Below are positions 8,356-17,056 of a stretch of 38,967 nucleotides of DNA, piece by piece. Location of the stretch: positions 1 to 38,967 of the forward strand of contig JAUSAZ010000201.1 of NCBI GenBank assembly GCA_030652255.1. Direction: 5' to 3'. Position numbers and translations under genes: made by a program. The notes under the pieces are model-generated. The model ran no database searches. It saw only the letters and a list, made by a program, of their open reading frames with translations, and had not been told where the DNA came from. How positions within the stretch are numbered: position 1 is the first letter of the stretch; the number at the start of each line of letters is the position of its first letter. The stretch is from Myxococcales bacterium. Its GTDB lineage: Bacteria; Myxococcota_A; Polyangia; Polyangiales; Ga0077539.

Positions 8356-9081
8356 GAAGAGGCCGACGCTCCGACCCCGCATCGCGCCGCCCTCGAGGGC
8401 CCCGCAGAGCCGCGGCTCGACCGACCCGCGGCGCCACCCGTAGCAACCGCGCACCGCCCCGGCGACGAGGCCCACGTCGCCGCCGCGGCCGTCCCCGACG
8501 GCCGCGCGCCGCGCGAACCAGTACGCGAACGTCGCCTCCACGCGCAGGCGCTTCCACAGCAGGGAGACCGTGAGGTCGAGGCCGGCGGCCGGTGCGGGCA
8601 GCGCGCCGACGTTCAGCGCCAGCGAGCCGCGCAGCGCGAAGCGCACCCGCGAAGCGCGCGGCCGCGACGGCGACGGCGGGACGACGGGCGGGACGGGGAC
8701 CGCGGCGGGGGCCGGCGCGTCGAGCGCGAGCGCCAGGATCAACGCGACCGCGTCGCCGGCCTGCGCGCAGGTCGCGGTGACGAGCTGACGCTGGCTCGTC
8801 GCGCCGCGCGACACGGCCTGGACGTCGACGAGCCAGCGGCCGTCGTCCCGGCGGGCCATCGCGACGGCGGCGCGCATCGACGGCGGCCGGCGCGGGTCGC
8901 CGGAGGGCGTCGGCGCGCGCAGTCGGTCGAGGGCGCGGAGGACGGCGTCGCGCGTCGGGCAGTCGGGCGGAGCCGACCAGTCGAGGCGCAGTCGGGCGCT
9001 CGCGGGAACCTGGGCCCGGCCGGGCGCCCCGTGCAAGAGAACCAGCGCCCCGAAGACAGACAGGCGCCACCCGCGACACAT
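8233..9081 (-). pseudogene. Exported beta-barrel-type protein, C-terminus lost and replaced by out-of-frame sequence
   Basis: Starts at ATG 9081: MCRGWRLSVFGALVLLHG followed by APGRAQ is a Sec signal peptide. Then comes LRLDWSAPPDCPTRDAVLRA, a globular periplasmic part, a Pro-rich linker near residue 145 (PVPPVVPPSPS), and alternating strands such as LNVGALPAPAAGLDLTVSLL and ATFAYWFARR that suggest a small outer-membrane barrel. Authentic coding stops near LFPA at about 8355. Beyond that the same frame runs 40 codons through the neighbouring gene's C-terminal domain in the wrong register to a stop at 8233. The polypeptide would be 282 residues, with the last 40 meaningless. It may be expressed but is probably non-functional. 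Confidence 0.6.
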
Positions 9082-9294
9082 CGACGCCAGTGTACACGCG
9101 GGGGTGGACGGGACGGGCCAACCGGTCGGACGAGCACGGCCCCATCGGGGCGCGGAGGAGAGCGCTCGCCGCGAACCCACCGCCGCTCCGCGCACGCACT
9201 GGCTGGTGACTGGTCGGTCGAGCCGTTGAGTGCCGCGCGGGCCGGCGCGTCATCGCGCCCGTTGGTTCACGGACGTCGCCGGGGCGGATCGGGA

Positions 9295-10389
9295 TCAGCC
9301 CGCGGCGAGACGCCGATCCCGCGCGAGCGCCGTCCCGCGGTACGGCACGCCGGTCTCACGCCGCAGCCTCCGGATAGCCGGCTCGATCGGAGCGCCGGTC
9401 GCGGATCGTGTGGGGTCGGCGAGTGACGGCAGGCCGACGGTCGTCCGCGGGGCGAGGACGACGCTCAGGACACTGGCCAGCGCCCCCCAGCGGAGGGTCG
9501 ACGGCATTGAGCCCACCACGAGGCGCGCAGCGGTGCGCCCCGCGTGGTCGTCGGTCGCGGCGGCCGGCGCGGCGTCGTTCGACTCCCCCGCAACGTGCTC
9601 TTCCTTGAGCGGGGCAGCGGAGAGGAATCCGGGGACGACGCACTCGCTCGGCGCCGGGCGCGTGGGAGCGCCCTGCGTGGCGACGTCGACGGGAGCCTGC
9701 TCGTCGTTCGGCGTAGGCGTGGCGGACGGTCCGGCGACGACCGGCTCACGGGTCGGAGAGGGGGCGGCCGGCCGCGCCTCGACCGGTGACCCGGCATCGG
9801 CCGGCCCGGTCAGCAGCGCCTCACCGACGGGCGACGTCGGCGCGGGATCCCCACCGCGCTCGCGCGGGACCGGCACGACGCCGCGGCGCCGGTTGTGGTC
9901 GTCCAGGTCGGAGCGACGCCAGAACATTGCGCGGCGCGCGCCGATGGCCGCGGGTGCGAGCAGCCCGTCGAACTTCGCTTTGCGAATTCCGGCGGCGTCG
10001 CGGTAGCCGCAATACGCGGCGGCTGCGCGGGTGGTGAGGAGGTCCTCGTTGTCGGAGGGGAGCCCCTGCGACTGGGCAGCGCTCAAAGATGCAGCGCGCC
10101 CGACCGCGCCCGACCGCTTCCGCGCTGGCGTCGTCGACGGGTCCCCGAGCGCTGCCGGACCGGGCAGGATATCGACGCGGCGGGGACAGGACCGCCCACC
10201 CTCGGTGAGCGCGACCGTCCGGGTGCCCCAGCGGATCAGGATCATCCGCGCCAGAGGCGGCGACGGCCGGTTGGGCGTGTCCCTCAGGCCGAGGAACTGC
10301 TCAAAGTCGAGTTCGTCCGTCGGATCCGACGACCACTGCGTGAGCCGCGCCGTGGAGACGGCGGACGAGCGGGCTGTGAGGGTCTGCAT
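9295..10389 (-). CDS. DNA-binding protein with excisionase/MerR-like helix-turn-helix and disordered tail
   Basis: 364 residues from ATG 10389. A purine stretch AGAGG ends 6 bases upstream; the frame extends to 10494 but without a better start. Around residues 113-165 is a winged-helix segment (LLTTRAAAAYCGYRDAAGIR, then AMFWRRSDLDDH) of the kind found in excisionase and MerR-like proteins: 'T..AAA.Y.G' helix, then a wing ending 'W...DLD'. The region after it is long, rich in Pro, Ala, Thr and Ser, probably disordered, and ends with a basic segment. Such proteins often control mobile elements. It is transcribed away from the two orphan plus-strand genes at 11054 and 12565. Function inferred only from the HTH. 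Confidence 0.55.
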   Translation of the reverse strand: MQTLTARSSAVSTARLTQWSSDPTDELDFEQFLGLRDTPNRPSPPLARMILIRWGTRTVALTEGGRSCPRRVDILPGPAALGDPSTTPARKRSGAVGRAASLSAAQSQGLPSDNEDLLTTRAAAAYCGYRDAAGIRKAKFDGLLAPAAIGARRAMFWRRSDLDDHNRRRGVVPVPRERGGDPAPTSPVGEALLTGPADAGSPVEARPAAPSPTREPVVAGPSATPTPNDEQAPVDVATQGAPTRPAPSECVVPGFLSAAPLKEEHVAGESNDAAPAAATDDHAGRTAARLVVGSMPSTLRWGALASVLSVVLAPRTTVGLPSLADPTRSATGAPIEPAIRRLRRETGVPYRGTALARDRRLAAG

Positions 10390-10761
10390 TGGGGGACCTC
10401 TGCTGGAAGGGGGAGCGCGCGTCGGTCGGGTCGTGGCCCCGCTCAGAACCGACGCGACCCGGCGGGTCGCCCGGGCTCGGGGCATCGTGGGCATTACAGG
10501 CGGGTGCGTCGAGCTGATCCCGTGTTTTCCAGCCGAAATCCCGCGCAGGAACGGCTACTGCATCCGCCGACGCACGGCCCTCAACGCGCCTACCCGTTCC
10601 GGGAGGGCTCGCTCGGCGGTCACGGGTGAGCACGCGTTACGGCCGACCCAGGCGTAACGACTCCCCTGGCACCGGATCGTTACCACCGCCGAGGCCGCAC
10701 CGGGCGGAGGCCGTCGCGCCCGTTCTGGGGCCTCGATCGGCGCTCGGGCGAGGGCGTCGCG
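10390..10761. other. 372-base region upstream of the HTH gene, no supported gene
   Basis: This is the intergenic DNA between the minus-strand HTH gene and the plus-strand orphan block. The open frames through it are low-complexity. It is the likely place for divergent promoters, but I cannot point to convincing -35/-10 boxes. Confidence 0.4.
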
Positions 10762-10938
10762 GTGCCGCCGGGCCCCGCACGCCGCACGTTGCGCCCCCAT
10801 TTCGCGCACCCCTTTGCTACAAACCCCGAGAATGTCGGTGCCGCGGCGGAATGTCTTGCCGATTTCATCGATTGCTTGGATGCTCCGAGCAACTACGACG
10901 ACGTGAAGTACCGCAGTGCAATTGAGGGTGATAAATGA
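10762..10938 (+). CDS. Tentative 58-residue ORF or C-terminal remnant
   Basis: An open frame ends at TGA 10936-10938 and runs back to a stop at 10627. Its last 45 codons encode unusually protein-like sequence: RPHFAHPFATNPENVGAAAE, then CLADFIDCLDAP, then SNYDDVKYRSAIEGDK. The DNA here is also less GC-rich than its surroundings. The only start candidates are GTG 10762 and TTG 10789, neither with a clear ribosome site, so it may instead be the tail of a lost gene. No family recognised. It precedes the coiled-coil gene by 115 bases on the same strand. Confidence 0.3.
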   Translation: MPPGPARRTLRPHFAHPFATNPENVGAAAECLADFIDCLDAPSNYDDVKYRSAIEGDK

Positions 10939-11053
10939 GGCTGCTTCAAACTCCCTCCCCTCGTGCAGCACGTTCCCCCACAGCGAGGCGCGCGGGTGGG
11001 GAGGTCCTCGCCGCCACGCCCCCCAGTCCCCTCTCCCCAGGACAAACTCCACG

Positions 11054-12055
11054 ATGACGACGGCACCTCAACGCCCCCCGCCCGCCGCCCCCAGCGGGGC
11101 CGACCGCGGAACGTTCCTGGCGGTGCCAGCGGGCACGACCCTGGTCACGGTCGCGAGGGTCCTGGCCGACTCGCACCAGCGCGGGGGCCGCCGTGAACAC
11201 GTCGCTCGGGTGACGTCGGCGGAGCTCCGCGACCGCCTCCGGGCGGAGGGTCCCGGGCGGTACCGAGTGTCGTGCCTCGACGGCCGCGGGTGCTTCCTCC
11301 GGGGCGGCGCCTTCGTGCTGGAGGTGCTGCCCGGCTCGCTTGAGGCCGTCGCCGTCTCGGCCCGGAAGCCCGGCGACTACCCCCGACGGCGACCGTCGGC
11401 GGCGGCCCTGGCGCGGCGGGGCACCCAGCGGATCGAGCAGCGGGTGCAGGGGCTCCAGGCCGAGCTACGCGAGGCGAACGTCGCCCGCGCGCGCCTCGGG
11501 CGCGAGGCCGCGGGGCTGCGCGAGACGCACGGCAAGGAGTTGCTCCACCTCCATGGGTACGTCGAGACGCTCCACGAGAAGCTCGAACGCGTGATGGATC
11601 GGGTGAAGCAGTTGGAGGCCGGGCTGGACTCGCGGCATCGCGCAGGGAGCGAGGGGCTGGCCCGGGTGCGCCAGGCCCTCGCGGCCGAGCGTCGGGAGCG
11701 AGCCGAGGACGTCGCCCGGCTGGCGGCGCGCGTCGCCTCCGCCGCGGCCGCGCCGATCCCGCTCGTGGTGGGGCCACCCCAGTCGGAACCCCTCCCCCCG
11801 TTGGCGGCGCCCGGGATCCCCGACGGCGTCACATGGACCATCGAGGGGCCGCCCACGCGCCCGTCGACGGATCCCTCGCCCCGGCCCGAGGCGCCGCGGG
11901 TGCCGGGCCTGGCGGCCCTGGCCGACGTGCGGGCGGTCGTCCATCCGCGCGTCTCGCCTCGTGATGGGTCGTCAGCGCCCCCTGGGGTCAGGTCGCCCGA
12001 CTACGTCGAGGGTCTCGGCGACTTCTTCCGCCTGCGACCGCCGCGCCCGAAGTAG
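11054..12055 (+). CDS. Coiled-coil protein of unknown function
   Basis: 333 residues from ATG 11054; the frame opens at 10916, but its first 46 codons look non-coding. An N-terminal globular domain (about 20-110) contains GTFLAVPAGTTLVTVARVL, a Cys pair in YRVSCLDGRGCFLRGG, and FVLEVLPGSLEAVAVSARK. Residues about 125-245 form a long charged coiled coil (QGLQAELREANVARARLGRE and similar heptads, then LHEKLERVMDRVKQLEAGL). The C-terminal quarter is Pro-rich and ends PDYVEGLGDFFRLRPPRPK. No signal peptide, so cytoplasmic. No family recognised. It lies in the same direction as, and 509 bases before, the gene at 12565, and may be functionally linked to it and to the divergent HTH gene. Confidence 0.65.
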   Translation: MTTAPQRPPPAAPSGADRGTFLAVPAGTTLVTVARVLADSHQRGGRREHVARVTSAELRDRLRAEGPGRYRVSCLDGRGCFLRGGAFVLEVLPGSLEAVAVSARKPGDYPRRRPSAAALARRGTQRIEQRVQGLQAELREANVARARLGREAAGLRETHGKELLHLHGYVETLHEKLERVMDRVKQLEAGLDSRHRAGSEGLARVRQALAAERRERAEDVARLAARVASAAAAPIPLVVGPPQSEPLPPLAAPGIPDGVTWTIEGPPTRPSTDPSPRPEAPRVPGLAALADVRAVVHPRVSPRDGSSAPPGVRSPDYVEGLGDFFRLRPPRPK

Positions 12056-12564
12056 GACCCATCGGACGCGACGCCCACCGGGCCCTTCCACAGCGACGAG
12101 CGACCGTCCTCACGACAGGCGCCTTGGCCGCGCCCCCTTCGGAGCTGGGGAAGTGCTGCCAGGCGCGCGCATTGACTGGAGCTCAGGGCGATTCGTGCTG
12201 TGCGACACGCTCCCTTCTTCCGTGCGAAGGACGACGCTCCAACGCCAGCGGAACCTGGAATCCGCTTGGATTCCCGATGTTTTCGGCGCCCTTCGTGACG
12301 AGGCGGGCGCCACCATCGGGTCGGTCGCTGCGAGTGGCGGACCCGTCCGTCCGCCCGATCGAGGCTTCTCCACCCCCCTTTGGCTGCTCGAAACGGCCCG
12401 AGGGGGCGGAAAAACAGAAGAGTCAGATCTCGTCTCGGTGCTGTTGGGACGTCGACGACGATTTCGTTTCGCGTCGGAGGACCTCGCAGCGCGTGCTGGA
12501 GGCACGGCCCCTCGCGTCCTCGCGGAGGGGCCGCCCTGCCCTGCCAATCCAAGGAGTCTCCACC
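12056..12564. other. 509-base gap upstream of the 12565 gene
   Basis: No gene is certain here. The stretch is less GC-rich than its neighbours, especially 12220-12480. One plus-strand frame (GTG 12153 to 12611) is protein-like and is listed separately. The frame that continues upstream from the 12565 gene is Ser/Arg/Pro-rich and was not used for its start. Confidence 0.4.
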
Positions 12565-12611
12565 ATGAACTACCCGATCTACTCCGCCTGGGCCTCCCCA
12601 CCCAAAGGTGA
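12153..12611 (+). CDS. Tentative 152-residue ORF with a P-loop-like motif
   Basis: GTG 12153 is preceded by GGAG at 12141-12144, a good ribosome-site spacing of 8. The frame encodes RIDWSSGRFVLCDTLPSSVR, then LESAWIPDVFGALRDEAGAT, then FSTPLWLLETARGGGKTEES, then DLVSVLLGRRRRFRFASEDL. 'ETARGGGKT' faintly resembles the Walker A segment of terminase-type ATPases (ARGNGKS), which would suit a phage-derived remnant, but the match is short and unproven. The last 47 bases overlap the start of the 12565 gene in another frame, which argues against a complete gene. Could be a remnant or chance. Confidence 0.25.
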   Translation: MLPGARIDWSSGRFVLCDTLPSSVRRTTLQRQRNLESAWIPDVFGALRDEAGATIGSVAASGGPVRPPDRGFSTPLWLLETARGGGKTEESDLVSVLLGRRRRFRFASEDLAARAGGTAPRVLAEGPPCPANPRSLHHELPDLLRLGLPTQR

Positions 12612-13953
12612 TGTCTCCCCGCGCCCGCCCCTCCCCCTGGTGCTCGACCGACCGGCCCCCGCGATGGCGCCCTCGCTGGTGGGGTGCGCCATCGCCGCCT
12701 TCATCGAGCGGGGGCGGGAGGTCGTCCGAGCGATCGCCCGCGGCATCATCCGGTTCGTCGGCTTCGTGCAGCAGTTCTTGAGCGACCGGGGGCTCCCGCC
12801 CGCTGCGCCGACCCCGGTCGCGCCCATCGCGGCGGTCGTCGCCCGCTCGCTCGATGCATCCGCGCAGCGGTGGGCGATGGCGGCGGAGTGGGCGGACTTC
12901 GGCCGCCTGCTGCCGACCGCCGCAGCGGGAGTGCCCCCGGTCCCGGCTCCGCTCAACGTCGCGCAGGTCGCGCCCCGTGACGCAGCGCCGATCGGCTCAT
13001 CCGTCGGGCCCGTCGACCCGCTCGGCGTCGAGGTCCACCGGGATGCGCCGATGCTCGACGAGCCCGCGTCGAGCCTCGATCGTTCCAGGGGCTGGCTCAA
13101 GGCCACGAACCCGCTCAGGGACGAGGAGCCCTCGACCGAGGGGGTCGCGTGGGGCGAGCTCCCCGTCGACGAGGTGCAGCGGATCCTCAGCATCGCGGTG
13201 TCCACGCGGGCCCGCACCTTCAACGGTGTCCGTCCCGGGTGCGAGCGCGACGCCCTCACCGGCTGGCTCGGCACCGTCTCCAGGATCGCCTACAACGACC
13301 CCATCCAGCGGCTCTGGTGGATGGCCACCCTCGCGCCCTCGCTGGCGCGCAACGGGATCGCCGACGACCGCCGCGGGGAGCTGATCGGGGCCGTCGTCAA
13401 ATGGCTCGGCGACGTCGACCCGAGGGATTCGCGGGCGATGCTTGGCGCGCTGCACGCGGTGGAACGCATCGCAGCCTCGGGGATCGACCCGGATGGCGAG
13501 CTATTCGAGCAGGTCGGCGCAGCCTGGCTCAAGCGCGCGTGGCCGAGGATGCGCGGGGGTGACGCCGGAGAGCTGCTCCGGGTCGGCGTGACGCAGATGA
13601 CTGCGGCCCTCGCCCGACGCGAAGGATCGCGCGCCCGGATGTTCGCGCAGCTGATCCTGGCAATCGCCCCATCCTGCTACGTCGACGTCGCCGAGCGCCT
13701 CACATGGTTCGCCCGCGCCGTCGCGCGGCCCGTCGGCATGGCCGGCCTGGACGGTGCGCCGGTGCGCGACGTCCTGACCAGGGGCCTGGGCCGCTGGTTC
13801 GAGGCGCTCACGAGAGGGTCGACGTGCGGCGCCGTCGACGTCGTCCTCGAGTGGTGGGCGTCTCCGCTGGGGGCCTGCACGCACGAGGAGCCGGTGGCGA
13901 GGTGGCTGGCGGCGGCGCGACCCGGCCGCAGCGACCGCGTCTTGAACGAGTGA
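12565..13953 (+). CDS. Large helical protein of unknown function
   Basis: 462 residues from ATG 12565, chosen because AAGGAG at 12551-12556 sits 8 bases upstream; the frame opens earlier at 12124. The protein starts MNYPIYSAWASPPKGDVSP, then has a hydrophobic/basic amphipathic stretch (about 35-70, VGCAIAAFIERGREVVRAIA, RGIIRFVGFVQQFL) that could touch a membrane. A Pro/Ala linker follows. From about residue 195 to the end it is alpha-helical and repeat-like (QRILSIAVSTRARTFNGV, QRLWWMATLAPSLARNGI, AMLGALHAVERIAASGI), resembling ARM/HEAT-type scaffolds. No enzyme motif. A hairpin directly after the stop probably terminates transcription. No family recognised. Confidence 0.65.
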   Translation: MNYPIYSAWASPPKGDVSPRPPLPLVLDRPAPAMAPSLVGCAIAAFIERGREVVRAIARGIIRFVGFVQQFLSDRGLPPAAPTPVAPIAAVVARSLDASAQRWAMAAEWADFGRLLPTAAAGVPPVPAPLNVAQVAPRDAAPIGSSVGPVDPLGVEVHRDAPMLDEPASSLDRSRGWLKATNPLRDEEPSTEGVAWGELPVDEVQRILSIAVSTRARTFNGVRPGCERDALTGWLGTVSRIAYNDPIQRLWWMATLAPSLARNGIADDRRGELIGAVVKWLGDVDPRDSRAMLGALHAVERIAASGIDPDGELFEQVGAAWLKRAWPRMRGGDAGELLRVGVTQMTAALARREGSRARMFAQLILAIAPSCYVDVAERLTWFARAVARPVGMAGLDGAPVRDVLTRGLGRWFEALTRGSTCGAVDVVLEWWASPLGACTHEEPVARWLAAARPGRSDRVLNE

Positions 13954-13955
13954 GT

Positions 13956-13976
13956 GCAGGTCACGGCGTGACCTGC
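13956..13976 (+). terminator. Hairpin after the 12565 gene
   Basis: GCAGGTCAC, loop GGC, GTGACCTGC: a perfect 9-bp stem beginning two bases after the stop codon at 13951-13953. No T-run follows, as is usual in GC-rich genomes. It lies between convergent genes and could serve both strands. Confidence 0.5.
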
Positions 13977-14053
13977 TGAGAGGGCGACTGCCCGAGCGCG
14001 GATGAGGTGCGGCCGTCGCGAGACGGTGGGCGCGAGGGCCGGCCCGCGCGCCG

Positions 14054-17000
14054 TCAGGCGCCGACGCGATCGAGCACCCGGTGGAGCTGGTCCACCACCG
14101 CGCGCACGGTCGTGAGGTCGGCTCCGCGGATCGGCTTCGCGTGCGCGTCCTCGCGGTGCGCGTTCAGGACCTCGAGCAGCGCCACGCACTGCGCCCGGCT
14201 CAGGCGCTCCGCCGTCGGCGCCGACTCCATCACCGCCCCGAAAGCCGGCCCCCAGTGGCGCTCGATCGCCGCCACCAGTGTGCTCAGGTACAGCCGCTCT
14301 CGGAGCGCCACGTCGGGCGCCGGCCCCACCAGCCGTTCGCGCTCCGCCGTCGGCACGCTGCGCATCAGCTCGTCGAACCACCGCTCGCCGTACGCGCCCT
14401 CCAGGGTGCGCCGCACGAACCCGCGCAGGCGCGGCTCCAGTCCGTTGCGCAGCACGTTGAGCGCGGCGAGCCGCTTGAGCTCTTCGGCCGTCAGCTCGCC
14501 CTCGCCCGCGGGGGGTGCGCGCCGCTGCACCATCTCCAGCACGATCTGCATCAGCTCGTCGCGCAGCGCCTCGTCGTCCTGGAAGCGCACCGCCAGCGCG
14601 TCGCCCCGCTGTTCACGCTCGCGAAACCTCCGCCGGATCTCGCGCTGGATCTCCCGGTCGCGCACCAGCTCCCGCGCGTCGGCGTTGACCCGCACCGCGT
14701 CGAGCACCTCCTCGTCGTCGAGCAGTTCCGCGATGATCTCCTCGAGCGTGCTGCGATCGGCGGGCGCCGCGCCGACGCCGTAGCGCTCGTTGAGCTGCTG
14801 CAACAGCTCCGACAGGCGCACCACCGGGTCGACCATCCTGGCGCCGCTGCGCGTGCTCAGCGTGACCTCGCCCGGCGGGGCAACGTCGTCGCCGGGCCCG
14901 GGCTCAGCCAGGTACCCGGCGCCCTGCACGACGCGGACGTACTCGACCGCGATCTTCCCCTTGAGGTCGACGAACACCCTCGCCGCCGCATCGCCCCCGA
15001 GGCTCTTCACCAGCCACGCGCCGTACAGGGCCCGCGCCTCGAGCTCGCGGTCGGGCACCAGCACCACCTGCGAGAGCAGGCCGTGCAGCCGGAGAAACTC
15101 CACGAGCGCCCCGCGGAAGCGCTCCTGCGTGGCGGGCGCGAGCGCGCCGTGACGGGCCACCGCCTGCGAGATCAATCCCGCGATCTGCTCCTGGCGCTCC
15201 TGCTCCGTCAGGCCGCCCGGCGTGATCGCGAGTTCGGCCACCGCGAACACCTCGGCCTCGGTGTAGACGCCCGCCGCATCGAGGCGCGTCCGCAGGTCGT
15301 CGAGCATCTCGGGCGTCGGCGGATCGCCCAGGGTCGTGCCGTCGAGGAAGCGCGCGAAGCCCTCCAGCACCTCCGTGCCGTTCACGAAGTCGAGCGCGAA
15401 GACCTGCTTGGTTCCCGGCCCGTGCGGGCGGTTGAGCCGCGACAGCGTCTGCACCGCCTGCACGCCCTCCAGCGCCCGGTCGATGTACATCGCCGCCAGC
15501 AGCGGCTGGTCGAAGCCCGTCTGGTACTTGTTCGCCACCACCAGGATGCGGTTCGGCTCCGAGGCGAAGCGCTGCGGCAGCTCCGACTCCTTGCAGCCGT
15601 TGAGCGGCGCCTCGGTCACCGTCTCCCCGGTCACCGCGTCGGTCACCGCGCCCGAGAACGCCACCAGCACGCCGACGTCCTCGGCGCCCTGCGCGTCGAG
15701 CGTCGTCCGAAGCGCGCGCCCGTAGCGCACCGCCGCGTCGCGCGACGGCGCCACCACCATCGCCCGCGCCCTGCCTCCGAGCGTCTTGCGCACCTTCTCC
15801 AGGAAGTGCCGCACGATCACGTGGCTCTTGGCGCCCATCACCTTCGGGTCCTTCGAGACCTCGCGCATGATCGCCGCGGTCGCGGTCTTCTGGTCGACCT
15901 CCGGGTCGTCCACCCCGACACCGCGCAGCCGGAAGTACGACTCGTAGCGCACGTACCCCCGCCGCGGGTCGACGATGAAGCCCTCCGCGATCGCCTGGCT
16001 CATCGTGTACTGGTGAAAGGCCTTGAAGGTGTTCGTCAGCGCGTCGAAGCGGCCGTAGCTGTGCAGCGTCTCCGGGTGCGGCGTGGCCGTGAACGCGAAC
16101 AGCGACTGGTTGCGGTGCTGCCGCTGGAGCGCGTACGTGAGCAGCGGGTCGCCGCCGTCCTCCGTCGCCTCGCCGAGCGCCCGCGACATCGCCGCGTCGG
16201 TCTTCTCCCCGACCCCGGAGTGCGCCTCGTCGAGCAGCACCGCGAAGTTCCGGCGGGCCCGGTCGTCGAGCGCCTCGCCCGCGTGCAGGAAGGTCTGCGC
16301 CGTCACGATCACCACGCGCACGCTCGGGTCGTCGAGCGCCTCGAGGAGCAGCCCGCCGCCCGTCGCCGCCCCGTCCGCCGAGGAGGTGCGGCGCGCTCGC
16401 TGGGACTCGCGCACGCGCTCCCGGATGTGCCGCACCTGCGCAGGCGTCGCGGTCATCTGCTCGATCGTGTTGGCGAGCTGGCCGTCGAGCACGGTGCGGT
16501 CGGTCACCACCACGACCTTCTCGAAGAGGTGCCCGCCCTCGTAGGGAACGTCCGCGAGGTGCCACGCCAGCCACGCGATGATGTTGCTCTTCCCGCTCCC
16601 GGCCGAGTGCTCGATCAGGTAGCGCTGACCCGGACCGCGCTCGGTCACGTCGGCCACGAGGGCCCGCACCGCGTCGCGCTGGTGCCAGCGCGGGAAGAGC
16701 ATCCGACGTTCGTGCACGAAGCGCCCGTCGCGCTCCACCGGCACCAGCAGCAGACGTACATAACGTTGGAGCAGGGACAGGAAGCTCTCGCGGGTCCAGA
16801 CGTCCTTCCAGAGGTAGTCGGTGGGGTAGCCGTCGGGGTTCGATGGGTTGCCCCCGCCGCCGGGCGTGCCGCGGTTGAAGGGCACGAGGGCCGTGTCGGC
16901 GCCGTCGACCCGGGTGGTCATCCACGCCTCGTGGTCGTCGACGGCGAAGTGCACCACCGCGCGCGTCGGCCAGCGGAAGATCGGGAGGTTCTTCGGGCGC

Positions 17001-17056
17001 GCCTGGTACTGCCGCCGGGCGTCGCCCGCGTCCTGCGCGTTGGGTCGGTGCTTGAG
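14054..17056 (-). pseudogene. hsdR: Type I restriction enzyme R subunit (HsdR-like), N-terminal nuclease domain missing
   Basis: The R subunit cuts and translocates DNA for a type I restriction system. The recognisable part starts near 17050 with PNAQDAGDARRQYQ, then VVHFAVDDHEAWMTTR, VPFNRG and DGYPTDYLWKDV. The first in-frame ATG is 16921, which would give 955 residues. From there, Walker A HSAGSGKSN is at 105-113, DEAH at 231-234, TAFTATP-type motif III near 278, then ANKYQTGFDQPLLAAMYID and QTLSRLNRP, all SF2 translocase motifs. A long helical C-terminal domain ends the protein. The N-terminal 100-150 residues of the family, carrying the PD-(D/E)xK nuclease, are absent, cut off where a transposase fragment begins. 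No hsdM or hsdS is in the window. It is probably dead, or at most an ATPase without nuclease. Confidence 0.8.
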
